64,000 bases of DNA from Skermanella rosea (GCF_016806835.2 NZ_CP086111.1:2553001-2617000); one strand, 5' to 3'. Counted from the stretch's first letter, positions 25,389 to 34,629 are shown. Made by a program: numbers and translations. Notes: generated by a model not told the origin, from the letters alone.

Positions 25389-27464
25389 TCACTTCTCCAG
25401 CACGTAGGTACCGGGAGCGTCGCACAGAGCCGGGTGGTTGGCGTTGCCGACCGGCGGGGGCGCCACCTTGCTGCCGGAATGGGCGACCAGCCAGCGGTTC
25501 CAGTCGGTCCACCAGCTGCCGTCGTTCCGCTCGGCGGCCTCCAGCCACTTCTCGGGGCTTTCCGCCGGCTTCTCCCCTTCAAGCACCCAGTAGCTGCCCT
25601 TCTTGCCGGCCGGATGGTTGATGATGCCGGCGATATGGCCGCTGGTCGCCATGACGAACCGCACCTTGCCTCCGGTCAGCTGGGTGATCCGCCAGGCCGA
25701 GTTCCAGGGCACGATGTGGTCCTTCTCCGCTCCGACCGCATAGATGTCGAGCTTGATCCGGCCCAGGTCGATCGGCACGCCGCCCAGTTGGATCTTGCCC
25801 GGCTTGATCAGGTTGTTCTCGACATAGGTGTTGCGCAGGTACCAGCTGTGGGCGGCGCGCGCCATGCGGGTTCCGTCGCTGTTCCAGTAGAGCAGGTCGA
25901 ACGCCGGAGGCTTGCCGCCGAGCAGATAGTTGTTGACGACGTTGCTCCAGATCAGGTCGTTCGAGCGGAGCAGGTTGAACATGTTCGCCATCTCTCGGCT
26001 GTCGAGATAGCCCCGCTCCATCATCTGCTGCTCGATGAAGTCGATCTGCGGCTCGTCCATGAAGAAGGCCGTGTCGCCGACGCGGCTGAAGTCCTGCATG
26101 GACACCATGAAGGTCGCGGTCCCGAACCGCTTGTCGCCCTTGTCGGCCAGATAGGACAGCGTCATCGCCAGCAGGGTGCCGCCGATGCAGTAGCCCACAG
26201 GATTGACGGTCTTGCTCCCGGTGATGTCGCGGACCACGTCGGCCGCGGCGAGCGGGCCCAGGTTCATGTAGTCCTCGAAGGTGATGTCCTCCATCGAGGC
26301 ATCCGGGTTCTTCCAGCTGACCATGAACACGGTAAAGCCCTGGTCGACCAGGTACTTCACCATGCTGTTCTTGGGCTGCATGTCGAGGATGTAGAACTTG
26401 TTGATCCACGGCGGCATGAACAGGATGGGGACTTCCTGGACCTGCTCCGTGGTCGGGCTGTACTGGATCAGCTCGATCAGCCGGTTCCGGTAGACGACCT
26501 TGCCCTTGGTGACCGCAAGGTTGCGCCCCGGCTCGAAGGCGGTGGCGTCGACCATGCTGAGCCGGCCCTCGCGCAGGTCGTGAAGCAGGTTACGGGCGCC
26601 GTCTGCAAGGCTGGCGCCGCCCGTCTCCATCGCGCGGCGCAACGCCACCGGGTTCGACAGCAGCAGCAGGCTGGGGCTCATCGCGTCGACGAACTGGCGC
26701 AGGTGGAACGTGATGCGCTCGCGCTCCTGCGGGTCCATGTCGTTGTCCTCCAGCCCCTGGCGCAGCAGGAAGTCGGAGGCGAGCAGGTACATCTCCTTCA
26801 GGGTCCGGTAGACCGGGTTCGAATGCCATTCAGGCGCGTCGAATCGCTTGTCCCCGCCGGCCGGCGCGCCCGACGCGACGCCCCACCAGCGCGCACCCGC
26901 CGCGTTCCAGGCCTCGACCGCCGAGGTCCAGATCTGCATGTTCAACTCGGCCGACCGCGTCAGGGTCTTCGCCGGGTCGCGGAGCGACCGGAGCCAGACG
27001 ATGCGCAGGGCGCGGACGGCCTCGGCCCAGTCCACCGGGATCACCTCCCGGAGCGGGTTGGCGTTCCACACCTTGTCGATCGAGGCCAGCATCGGGTCCG
27101 ATGCCACGAACCGCTGGAACTGCTCCACCCCGCTGGCCAGCAGCGTCCCGGACAGCGCATCGGCATTCATCGCCCACCAGGGCTGGGCGCCGTCGCCGCC
27201 GGTCGCGGGGGCACCCATCATGTTGCCCATGCCGCCGACATTCTGGGACATCCACGACATCCAGAGGCCGAGGGCCGCCTCCGGCGTCGGAATGCCCATG
27301 CCGGCCGGCTGTCCGGCATCGTCCTGCCGGCCCGAGCCCTGGGGCGCCTGACCTTGGGAGGTTTGTTCGGGGGCCGGCCGGCCCGGGCTCTCCGAAGCTT
27401 CGACGGCCCGCTTCGCAGCCGGCGGCCGTTTGCGCCTGGTTTCATCGCTCTTCATGGTCGCCAT
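25389..27464 (-). CDS. phaC: Poly(3-hydroxyalkanoate) synthase (PhaC)
   Basis: 691 residues. Polymerises 3-hydroxyacyl-CoA on the surface of PHA granules. The lipase-like box is GYCIGG with Cys426 as nucleophile, and the remaining triad is visible as AEKDHIVPW (Asp) and SGHIAGIINHP (His). PPWINKFYILDMQPKNS and VSWKNPD are strong PhaC signatures. The N-terminal 80 residues are a Pro/Gln/Ser-rich tail longer than in typical class I enzymes, which usually have about 560-600 residues. Start at 27464 follows GGGGGGA. A small acidic-proline protein and a PhaC-related hydrolase lie upstream on the same strand, suggesting a PHA locus. Confidence 0.95.
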   Translation of the reverse strand: MATMKSDETRRKRPPAAKRAVEASESPGRPAPEQTSQGQAPQGSGRQDDAGQPAGMGIPTPEAALGLWMSWMSQNVGGMGNMMGAPATGGDGAQPWWAMNADALSGTLLASGVEQFQRFVASDPMLASIDKVWNANPLREVIPVDWAEAVRALRIVWLRSLRDPAKTLTRSAELNMQIWTSAVEAWNAAGARWWGVASGAPAGGDKRFDAPEWHSNPVYRTLKEMYLLASDFLLRQGLEDNDMDPQERERITFHLRQFVDAMSPSLLLLSNPVALRRAMETGGASLADGARNLLHDLREGRLSMVDATAFEPGRNLAVTKGKVVYRNRLIELIQYSPTTEQVQEVPILFMPPWINKFYILDMQPKNSMVKYLVDQGFTVFMVSWKNPDASMEDITFEDYMNLGPLAAADVVRDITGSKTVNPVGYCIGGTLLAMTLSYLADKGDKRFGTATFMVSMQDFSRVGDTAFFMDEPQIDFIEQQMMERGYLDSREMANMFNLLRSNDLIWSNVVNNYLLGGKPPAFDLLYWNSDGTRMARAAHSWYLRNTYVENNLIKPGKIQLGGVPIDLGRIKLDIYAVGAEKDHIVPWNSAWRITQLTGGKVRFVMATSGHIAGIINHPAGKKGSYWVLEGEKPAESPEKWLEAAERNDGSWWTDWNRWLVAHSGSKVAPPPVGNANHPALCDAPGTYVLEK

Positions 27465-27533
27465 GCTGGTTCCCCCCTAATTCTGACGCCGGACGAGCCG
27501 GCTTTGGCAGGTTCTGGTCTGTTGGTCCGGGAC

Positions 27534-27707
27534 CTAGCGGGCCGCCGCCGTGGAGCGGCTGCGGTCGGCCTGCTCTCGCGACGGAGCTTCGCCCGGTATG
27601 GGCTTCTGCGGGAGGACGCCCGGAGTCGTCTCGATGGAGGGCGTCTCGGGTGTGTCGATGTCGTTCGCGAAGGTAGGTTCATCCTTGCCGCTGCGGGAAC
27701 CACTCAT
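27534..27707 (-). CDS. Small proline/glutamate-rich protein (57 aa) upstream of phaC
   Basis: 57 residues of low complexity: TPETPSIETTPGVLPQKPIPGEAPSRE-type sequence with no Cys, Trp or Tyr and no hydrophobic segment, so probably disordered. The ATG at 27707 has AGGGAGA six bases upstream, which makes the start credible. It ends 69 bases before phaC on the same strand. A granule-associated or PhaC-interacting role is only suggested by position; I do not recognise a family. Confidence 0.55.
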   Translation of the reverse strand: MSGSRSGKDEPTFANDIDTPETPSIETTPGVLPQKPIPGEAPSREQADRSRSTAAAR

Positions 27708-27859
27708 CTGCTTCTCCCTGGATCCTGAAGCCGGGCGGGTGCGGCGCCTGGCGTTGCCAGAGTCAACACGGGACGAGCGCGATCCTCCCTGAAAAGATTT
27801 ACCATAAAGCCTTCTTTGGCGGCAGTGGCAGTCATGGGGTGCGTCATTCCGACCGACGC

Positions 27860-28978
27860 TCAGGCCGACCGGCCGGGCTCCTCCGAACGGACGATTTCCC
27901 ACATCCAGCGCGTGATCTCGGGCCAGAGGTGTTCGTGCGCCGCCCGGCCGATCAGGGGGCCGACATGCTGGAGCGCCACGCCGACGTCGCCCGCATAGTC
28001 GAGCACCAGCTTCCGGTCCGCGGGCGAGGCGTCAATCACCGGAAGCATGGAGCCGGGCGGAATGATCTCGCTGCCCTTGCCGATGACGGCGAGCAGCGGC
28101 GCCGCCAGTCCCGACGGCAGCGCCGCCCGGCCGCCGATCGCGAGCAGGCCGCGCGAGAACTGGTTGTCTCGATAGAGCCGTTCGATCAGATCCTCGAAGA
28201 ACCGCCCGGCGATGGGGAACTCGTCCAGCGTCCACCGTTCCACCGCCAGATGGGTCTTCAGGGCCCTGGGGTCGGCGAGGCTCGCGATCATGTCCACCCG
28301 ACGCTGCCAGTTGAACTCACGCGGGGACGCCCGCACCGAGACGAGATTGAGGAAGCTTCCCGGGATGTTGCCGAAGGCCTCGCGCAGCGTCGCGGCCGGC
28401 GGCGCCTCGGCGACCATCCTGGCCAGCGCGCCGCCGTCCTCCCCGAAATGGAGCGGCGCTTCCACGACGACCAGACCGCGCACGCGGTCGGCATGCATGC
28501 TGGCGAACAGGGTCGCCAAAGTGCCGCCGAGCGAATGCCCCGCCAGGAACACCCGCGCGCTCCCGGCGTCCCTGGAGACGGCGGAAACGCATTTTCCGAT
28601 CAGGCGGTCGGCATAGTCGGCCAGATCGAAGTCGCGCTCGGCCTCGCCGGGCTCGGTCCATTCCGTCATGTAGACCCGGAAGCCTTCGGCCGCCAGCCGC
28701 CGGACGACGCTGACATGGGGCAGCAGGTCCCAGATGTAGCCGCGCTTGATGGGCGCGGGAACGATCAGGACGGCGGGACCGGAGGCGGGCAGGGGGTCGT
28801 ACCGCCGCAGGCGGACCCCGGGTTCCTCCATCACGATCCCGTACGCGCTCTCCTGGGGCCCAAGGCCCATGCCGTCCATGGCGAGGCCGCGCCAGCGGCG
28901 GACGGCATCGAAGTGATGGAGCGCGTCGGCCCAGAAGGTCGCGCCACCGGTGGATGTCGGCCGCCTGTCCTCGGTCAT
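27860..28978 (-). CDS. PhaC-related alpha/beta hydrolase with Ser nucleophile
   Basis: 372 residues. The overall order resembles PHA synthases (PAPIKRGYIWDLLPHVSVVRRLAAEGFRVYMTEWTEP; late HVGPLIGRAAHEHLWPEITRW), but the nucleophile elbow is GHSLGG with Ser, not GxCxGG with Cys. That points to a hydrolase such as an intracellular PHA depolymerase or an esterase rather than a polymerase. The late His in LQHVGPLIG would complete the triad. AAGGA precedes the ATG. It lies upstream of phaC on the same strand with a 150-base gap, supporting a PHA-linked role. Confidence 0.75.
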   Translation of the reverse strand: MTEDRRPTSTGGATFWADALHHFDAVRRWRGLAMDGMGLGPQESAYGIVMEEPGVRLRRYDPLPASGPAVLIVPAPIKRGYIWDLLPHVSVVRRLAAEGFRVYMTEWTEPGEAERDFDLADYADRLIGKCVSAVSRDAGSARVFLAGHSLGGTLATLFASMHADRVRGLVVVEAPLHFGEDGGALARMVAEAPPAATLREAFGNIPGSFLNLVSVRASPREFNWQRRVDMIASLADPRALKTHLAVERWTLDEFPIAGRFFEDLIERLYRDNQFSRGLLAIGGRAALPSGLAAPLLAVIGKGSEIIPPGSMLPVIDASPADRKLVLDYAGDVGVALQHVGPLIGRAAHEHLWPEITRWMWEIVRSEEPGRSA

Positions 28979-29324
28979 CTAGATCAGCTTTCCTTTTTTC
29001 GAGCGGCTCCCGGCCGTCACCTTGGAAGAGCCTTGTAACACACGCCGGGCTCATCCGGACAAGCAGACATCGCGGCTTCATCGACGAAGCGTCGCGCCTG
29101 CGCATCCGACTTCGCCTGTCCCTGGTTCCGTCCGCGCGGGATCGTGGCCAGTATAGGGCAGATCACCTTCCTGAGGTTTCTTAATATTGACAGGGAAACT
29201 ATTCCATTACGGACAGGAACGACCGTTCTATCTTTTTACTCAGGTAGTAACCCTAAGCATTCCATGATATCGATCGAAGCGCGGCCGGAACATAACCTCC
29301 CTGTCCCGGATAACATAACCAGTT
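28979..29324. promoter_or_regulatory. Divergent promoter region with ATTCCAT boxes and start-codon inverted repeat
   Basis: 346 bases without a convincing gene; the part from about 29180 is AT-rich. ATTCCAT occurs at 29201-29207 and within GCATTCCAT at 29257-29265. The latter is exactly complementary to ATGGAATGC at 29325-29333, which contains the kinase start codon, so the leader RNA could fold onto its own start. GGACAGG (29211) and CCTGTCC (29300) form another inverted pair. Confidence 0.35.
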
Positions 29325-32051
29325 ATGGAATGCATGAAAAGGATCAGGCTCCTCTGGACTCTTGAGTGCAGTCTGGCGATTTCCTTGGTTGCCAACGCGG
29401 TCCAGGCGGGCGTGATACTCGACCTGTCGGCAGTGCTGACCGCCTTCTTCGCGGCGATGCCGGCCATGCTGTTCGCCGTCATGCGTTGCCGGATGGGCCG
29501 CATGCTCATCGACGAGCAGGTGCTTGGGCAAACGTCCGAAATACTGGAAAGCGTCGGCGACGCCTTCTATGCGGTGGATCGCCATTTCAGGTTCACCTAT
29601 CTGAACCGCAAGGCGCTGGAACAGATCGGCAGGCCTCGGGGCCAGCTGATAGGTCGGCCGTTCCTCGATGTCTTCCCCCAGGCCGAGGGGTCGGGGCTCC
29701 ACGACAGCTGCATCCAGGTCATGCGCGACGGCAAGGCGCGGGAGTTCGTCGGAGTCTCCCCGATCCTCAAGCGCTGGAAATCCTACCTCGTGCTGCCCCG
29801 GCCGGACGGCGGCCTGCTGGTGCATTCCCGCGACATATCCGCCCAGAAGGCGGCGGAAGCCGCGATGCACGAAAGCGAGAAGCGCCTCCGATTGGCGGCA
29901 CATGCCGCGCGGTTCGGCACTTACGACTGGGATGTCGCGAACGGCCTGCTGTTCTGGTCGCCGGAGAGCCACGCGATCCACGGATTCCACTGCTCCGGAT
30001 CGATCGTCTGCGAACAGGCCTTCCGCCTGATCCACCCGGAGGACAGGGGCCGCGTCGCGGTGGCGGTCGAACGCGGGCTGGACCCGGGCGGGACGGGCTT
30101 CTGGTCGATCGACTACCGCATCGTGCGGCCGGACGGACAGACCCGCTGGATCAACGCCCAGTCGCATGTCGTCTTCGAGGGGGAGCGCGGTGACCGCAAG
30201 GCGATCAGGGTGATCGGCACGTTGCAGGACGTCACGGACCGCAAGGCGGCCCAGCAGGCGCTCCTGAGCGAGCGCATGCGGTTCAAGACCGTGGTCGAGC
30301 ATGTGCCGGTCGGGCTCCTGCTGGTGGAGGTCCCGTCCGGGCGGACCCTGGTCGGGAACCGCCAGGCGGAGCGGATCACGGGATGCAGGATCCCGGAGAA
30401 CCCCGACGTCTGGCTGCTGGAGCGCTGGAAGGGCTATGACGAGAACGGCCGGGAAATCGCCGCCGACGACCAGCCGCTCGCCATCACCATGGCAACCGGC
30501 GAGCCGGCAGAGCTGACCGCCCTGAGCCCTCGGGACGACGGTTCGATAGCCTGGTTGCGGATCACCAGCGCACCGATCCGCGATCCCGACGGAACCGTCA
30601 CCGGGATCGTCGTGACCATAGTGGACATCGATGCCGAGCGGCGCGGCGCGGATACCCTGCGGGACAGCGAGGCCAGGCTCCGGCGCGCGGTGGAGAATGC
30701 CCCGTTCCCGGTCATGGTCCATGCGGAGGATGGAACCGTCGTACATCTCAGCCGGGCATGGCTGTCGATCACCGGCTACGCCGCCGAGGATCTCCGGACC
30801 ATGGCCGGCTGGACCCGTCTCGCCTACGGCGATGGCGCCGATCCGGTCATGGCCCGGGTACGGTCCCTGTTTCAACAGGACTGCCCGATCGACGAGAGGG
30901 AGAACGTGGTGCGGACGGCCGACGGATCGCGCCGGACCTGGAGTTTCCGCTCGGCGCCGATCGGCCGGGACATCGACGGGCGCCGGCTGGTCGTCACCAT
31001 GGCGGTGGACCTGACCGAGCGCAAGGAGAACGAAGCCCGGCTTCACCTGCTGATGCGCGAGGTCGACCATCGCGCCAAGAATGTCCTGGCCGTCGTGCAG
31101 TCGATCCTGCATCTGACGCGTGCCGAGGACCCTGCGGACTTCACGGCCGCGATCGAGGGCCGCCTTGCGGCCATGGCCCGTGCCCACACCCTGTTGGCCG
31201 CCAGCCGCTGGTCCGGTGCCGACCTCGCAGCCCTGATCGTCGATGAACTGGCCCCGTTCGCCAGCGTCGGCCGGATCGCCGTCCAGGGACCCGCCGTGTC
31301 GATCGCTGCGGAAGCCGCCCAGGCCGTGGCCATGTGCCTGCACGAACTGTCCACCAACGCCGCCAAATACGGTGCCCTGTCGGCTCCCGCCGGCCGCCTG
31401 GAACTGACGTGGCGGATGGAGGGGCAGGAGGGAGGCCTTGTCCTGGATTGGAGGGAGACCGGCGGCCCTCCCGTGGCGCCGCCCGAGCGCGCGGGTTTCG
31501 GCTCGATGGTCCTTCGGCAGACGGTGGAGAGCCAGCTGGGTGGCGAACTGGTCCTCGACTGGAACCCGGCGGGACTGTGCTGCCGGATCGCGCTGCCCGC
31601 TGACTGCTTCTCGGTCGCGGCAGCCGCCGAGCCGATGAGCGAAGCCGTCGATCAAGGGGCGGCGGCGAAGCGGGCCGGTCCGGGCGCGCGCGTCCTCGTC
31701 GTGGAGGACGAGGCGCTGACGGCGCTCGCCATGGAACAGGTCCTGCTCGATGCCGGCCTCGCCGTGCTCGGGCCGGTGGGGCGGGTCGAAGACGCCCTGG
31801 AACTCCTGGGTGAAACCGTTCCCGACGTCGCCGTGCTGGACGTCAACCTTTTCGGCCGGACGGTTTTCCCGGTGGCCGAGCGGCTTCAGGCACTCGGCGT
31901 CCCCTTCCTGTTCTGCTCCGGCTATTCAAGGCTGGATGACATCAGCGACAAGCTGAGGCAGGTTCCCCTTCTGGCCAAGCCGGTACTCGCCGATCATCTC
32001 ATCGCGACCTTGTCCGACCTGATGGCGAAATACGAGGCCAAGGTCAGCTGA
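29325..32051 (+). CDS. Multi-PAS HWE-type sensor histidine kinase with C-terminal receiver
   Basis: 908 residues. Two N-terminal hydrophobic helices (about 8-55) suggest membrane attachment. Four PAS/PAC-like units follow (about 70-185, 190-310, 320-440, 450-570; PAC ends seen as GTLQDVTDRKAAQ and TMAVDLTERKENE). The kinase core has LMREVDHRAKNVLAVVQSI with His582 and the N-box LHELSTNAAKYGAL, diagnostic for the HWE/HisKA_2 group common in alphaproteobacteria. A receiver domain (about 785-905) holds VLVVEDE and Asp839 in VLDVNL. An ATG at 29334 is an alternative start. The product senses redox, light or small molecules through PAS domains and is an orphan; the regulator pair at 23.7-25.3 kb is a possible partner. 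Confidence 0.93.
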   Translation: MECMKRIRLLWTLECSLAISLVANAVQAGVILDLSAVLTAFFAAMPAMLFAVMRCRMGRMLIDEQVLGQTSEILESVGDAFYAVDRHFRFTYLNRKALEQIGRPRGQLIGRPFLDVFPQAEGSGLHDSCIQVMRDGKAREFVGVSPILKRWKSYLVLPRPDGGLLVHSRDISAQKAAEAAMHESEKRLRLAAHAARFGTYDWDVANGLLFWSPESHAIHGFHCSGSIVCEQAFRLIHPEDRGRVAVAVERGLDPGGTGFWSIDYRIVRPDGQTRWINAQSHVVFEGERGDRKAIRVIGTLQDVTDRKAAQQALLSERMRFKTVVEHVPVGLLLVEVPSGRTLVGNRQAERITGCRIPENPDVWLLERWKGYDENGREIAADDQPLAITMATGEPAELTALSPRDDGSIAWLRITSAPIRDPDGTVTGIVVTIVDIDAERRGADTLRDSEARLRRAVENAPFPVMVHAEDGTVVHLSRAWLSITGYAAEDLRTMAGWTRLAYGDGADPVMARVRSLFQQDCPIDERENVVRTADGSRRTWSFRSAPIGRDIDGRRLVVTMAVDLTERKENEARLHLLMREVDHRAKNVLAVVQSILHLTRAEDPADFTAAIEGRLAAMARAHTLLAASRWSGADLAALIVDELAPFASVGRIAVQGPAVSIAAEAAQAVAMCLHELSTNAAKYGALSAPAGRLELTWRMEGQEGGLVLDWRETGGPPVAPPERAGFGSMVLRQTVESQLGGELVLDWNPAGLCCRIALPADCFSVAAAAEPMSEAVDQGAAAKRAGPGARVLVVEDEALTALAMEQVLLDAGLAVLGPVGRVEDALELLGETVPDVAVLDVNLFGRTVFPVAERLQALGVPFLFCSGYSRLDDISDKLRQVPLLAKPVLADHLIATLSDLMAKYEAKVS

Positions 32052-32110
32052 TGCGGGCCGGATGTCGGCGGGCGCCTCCCGCCGGGGAAGACGGGACACG
32101 CAAGAAAAAA

Positions 32111-32135
32111 GCCGCTCGGGGAATGCCCGAGCGGC
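32111..32135. terminator. Intrinsic terminator after the hybrid kinase gene
   Basis: A perfect 10-bp stem (GCCGCTCGGG / CCCGAGCGGC) with a 5-base loop, flanked by six A residues on the left and TTTT a few bases to the right. It lies 60 bases after the kinase stop and could work in both directions. Confidence 0.85.
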
Positions 32136-32210
32136 TCGAGTTTTACAGGGAGGAAACGCTGCCCAAAGGACATCGTGAGAGGGACTGTAAGTCGATAATG
32201 GTTAACAAGC

Positions 32211-32226
32211 TGTGAGCGACCTCACA
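32211..32226. promoter_or_regulatory. CRP/FNR-type palindrome TGTGAGCGACCTCACA
   Basis: Matches the TGTGA-N6-TCACA consensus of CRP-family regulators exactly and is symmetrical over six bases each side. It sits in the 217 bases between the kinase terminator and the end of a convergent gene, where no promoter for an annotated gene is expected. In the remaining sequence to 32352 I see no gene. Confidence 0.4.
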
Positions 32227-32352
32227 GGTTCTGAGAAAAATCGGGCCTGACGGCGGATTGCATTTGGACCAATTTGTCGCACCCTTCCCCAGGTGCACTT
32301 CTCTTGCAGGAAAACGCGTATTTCGCGCATTCGCGAGGATGGGGTCTATCTT

Positions 32353-32874
32353 TCAGAACTCTTCCAGCCGCTTGGGGCTGCTTTTCAGCAGGGTTTCCAG
32401 CATCCCGACGATCTCCTCGATTTCGATGCGGGTCGCTTCGAGCGCATCGGCGGTCTTGTCGTCGATCCCGGCTTCGAAAATCATGTTGTCGAAATAGCCG
32501 TTCACCGCCGCGAAGGCCGTCATCTCGTCGGAAAGGATGTCCCAGGCTCCCAGCGAGTGGGTCAGGGTCAGAGGCGGGTTTGAGAAAAAGACGTGGCTGA
32601 TATGGGTGAACGCGGACAAGGCCTTGAGCTTCGCCCTGATGACCCATTGCTTGAAGCCGGTCGGCAGGCTCTTCTCGACCCGCGGGAACCTGTCCTCGAC
32701 CGTGAAGATCAGGCTCTGGATTCCAAGGTAGTTTTCCCGGACCTTCTTGTAATGCAGGAACGTCTTGATGGCGCCGCCATTGGACTGGCGCTGAAGATCG
32801 GTGATGTCGGCGGCCAGGGTGCGCGCCATCCCGATGACGATCTGGACATCCTTGGGATTGGCTGAGATCGACAT
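32353..32874 (-). CDS. Hypothetical helical cytoplasmic protein (173 aa)
   Basis: 173 residues, predicted mainly helical, no signal peptide or membrane segment. There is an N-terminal MSISANPKDVQIVIGMARTLAADITDLQ helix and a C-terminal helix EATRIEIEEIVGMLETLLKSS. No motif is recognised. The ATG at 32874 has no close Shine-Dalgarno; a GTG at 32883 has GGAGG 13 bases upstream and would add three residues. Convergent with the hybrid kinase. GC content of gene and flanks is somewhat below the window norm. Confidence 0.6.
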   Translation of the reverse strand: MSISANPKDVQIVIGMARTLAADITDLQRQSNGGAIKTFLHYKKVRENYLGIQSLIFTVEDRFPRVEKSLPTGFKQWVIRAKLKALSAFTHISHVFFSNPPLTLTHSLGAWDILSDEMTAFAAVNGYFDNMIFEAGIDDKTADALEATRIEIEEIVGMLETLLKSSPKRLEEF

Positions 32875-33223
32875 GTCCGTCACGTTGGGTCCGCTGCCTC
32901 CAGGGGTGGGTCCGAAGCTATCACACCGGTGGAAGATCCGGAACAGGACGGAATACCACCAAGGCGCCGATCCCTTCGTTCGGATGCTCCGGCCGCCGTC
33001 GTGATGATCGATCGTCGAGCTTCCCCGCACAATTAAGACAAAAGGCGGGATTCCGCCGCCCTTGCCCACGCAATCCCGCCGTGCGTCGCCATGCGCTTCC
33101 GGCCGCTGCTGTCCGGCTTCGGACCGGCTTGGCCAATCTTGCCGTTGGCACGCTGTTCAGCGTCGCCTAAGCTGCATCCGGAAGTACTTCAGCACGGTAA
33201 GGGCAGCACGGGAAAGGCGCGCC
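32875..33223. other. 349-base divergent intergenic region with nested hairpin at 33044-33080
   Basis: No gene seen. GGCGGGATT (33044-33052) pairs exactly with AATCCCGCC (33072-33080) over a 19-base loop, and GGCGG/CCGCC inside the first half can form a competing short stem (33044-33057). It precedes the PLP-enzyme gene on the plus strand by about 145 bases. Alternative folds of this kind could be a leader control element, but there is no recognised riboswitch here. Confidence 0.35.
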
Positions 33224-34513
33224 ATGACGGACCGGGAGGAGACCGTCCTGATCGACGGCAGGACCAAGGGCATCCCGCCGGGCCAGGAGCCGTTCGCGCT
33301 CGCCGGGATCGGCCGCAAGGGCTGGAACGTGCTGCGGGAGGACATGGTCCTGCCCCTAGCCGTGCTGAAGTCGACCGCCCTGGACCATAACGGCCGGTGG
33401 ATGCGCAGCTTCCTCGACCTGACCGGGACCGCGCTGGCCCCTCACGGCAAGACGACGATGAGCCCCGACCTGTTCGCCCGGCAGTTCGCCGACGGCGCCT
33501 GGGGGCTGACCCTGGCGACGGTGCAGCAGGTCCGTGTCGCCCGCGCCGCCGGGATCGCCCGGATCGTCCTCGCCAACCAGCTGGTCGGCCGCCAGGCGAT
33601 CGGCTACGTCGCCGCCGAGCTGGCGGCGGACGACGGATTCGACTTCTACTGCCTGGTCGATTCGATCAAGGGCGTGGAACAGCTCGCCGCCGGTCTCGGG
33701 GCGAGCGCCCCCGGGCGGCCGCTCCAGGTCATGGTCGAGGTGGGTGCCGCCGGAGGCCGCACCGGCTGCCGCAGCGACGAGGCCGCGCTCGACGTCGCGC
33801 GCGCCGTGAAGCGGGCGGAACCGCTTCTGGTCCTGCGCGGGGTGGAAGGCTACGAGGGCATGGTGCGGGGCGACGGCGACCGTGACGGGGCGATCCGGTC
33901 CTATATCGACCGCATCGCCGCCGTCGCGGCCGCCTGCGAGGCGGAAGGCCTGTTCGGGCCCGGACCGGTGATCCTGAGCGCCGGCGGCTCCGCCTTCTAC
34001 GACATGGTGGCGGAGCGCCTGGGCTCGGCGGAACTGGGTCGGGAAACCTTGGTCCTGCTGCGGTCCGGCTGCTACCTGACCCATGACAGCAGTTCCTACG
34101 CGGCGCTGTTCGAGCAGGTCCGCCAGCGCATGCCCGAGGTGGACGGCCTCGGACCCGGGCCCGCCGCGGCGCTGGAGGTATGGGCTTACGTGCAAAGTCG
34201 GCCGCAGCCCGACAAGGCGATCCTGACGGTCGGCAAGCGCGACATCTCCCACGATGCCGGAATGCCGGTCCCCGCCCTGTGGTTCCGGCCGGGACGGCAC
34301 GACGCTCCTGCGGCCATGCCGCACGGCGCCGTGGTGACGGAACTGAACGACCAGCACGCGCACCTGTCGATATCGCCGGACTCGGACCTTCGGGTCGGCG
34401 ACATGGTGGCCTTGGGCGTCTCGCATCCCTGCACCACGTTCGACAAATGGCGGGTGCTGTACGTCGTGGATGACCGGTACGACGTCGTCTCCGCCGTCAC
34501 GACCTGGTTCTGA
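33224..34513 (+). CDS. Fold-type III PLP enzyme: D-serine dehydratase / amino-acid deaminase-like
   Basis: 429 residues. The alanine-racemase-type TIM barrel carries the PLP lysine in LAPHGKTT (Lys76). The C-terminal domain has HPCTTFDKWRVLYVVDD, where His and Cys match the zinc ligands of eukaryotic-type D-serine dehydratase, and an upstream DQHAHL. Such enzymes remove ammonia from D-serine, D-threonine or D-threo-3-hydroxyaspartate. The ATG at 33224 follows GGAAAGG; the open frame extends to 33062 without support. No regulator is adjacent. D-amino acid catabolism fits the importer-rich window. Confidence 0.87.
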   Translation: MTDREETVLIDGRTKGIPPGQEPFALAGIGRKGWNVLREDMVLPLAVLKSTALDHNGRWMRSFLDLTGTALAPHGKTTMSPDLFARQFADGAWGLTLATVQQVRVARAAGIARIVLANQLVGRQAIGYVAAELAADDGFDFYCLVDSIKGVEQLAAGLGASAPGRPLQVMVEVGAAGGRTGCRSDEAALDVARAVKRAEPLLVLRGVEGYEGMVRGDGDRDGAIRSYIDRIAAVAAACEAEGLFGPGPVILSAGGSAFYDMVAERLGSAELGRETLVLLRSGCYLTHDSSSYAALFEQVRQRMPEVDGLGPGPAAALEVWAYVQSRPQPDKAILTVGKRDISHDAGMPVPALWFRPGRHDAPAAMPHGAVVTELNDQHAHLSISPDSDLRVGDMVALGVSHPCTTFDKWRVLYVVDDRYDVVSAVTTWF

Positions 34514-34629
34514 CCCGGCCAAAGGGACAAATCCAACGTTTCTCCATTGCCAAGCGGCGGCAGCTGGCCCTATGTTCCAGTGTTTTGCGAATAGCTCTCA
34601 TTCGCGGATATGGGGAAGGCATCGGAACG

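Noticed and set aside
25317-27728. 803-codon plus-strand frame opposite phaC
   Set aside because: Shadow of phaC codons; no recognisable protein features.
29144-29365. 73-codon plus-strand frame in the kinase leader
   Set aside because: No ribosome-binding site, overlaps the kinase start in another frame, and falls in the AT-rich control region.
29253-31655. 800-codon minus-strand frame opposite the hybrid kinase
   Set aside because: Low-complexity Arg/Asp/Pro translation; the plus-strand kinase has clear domains.
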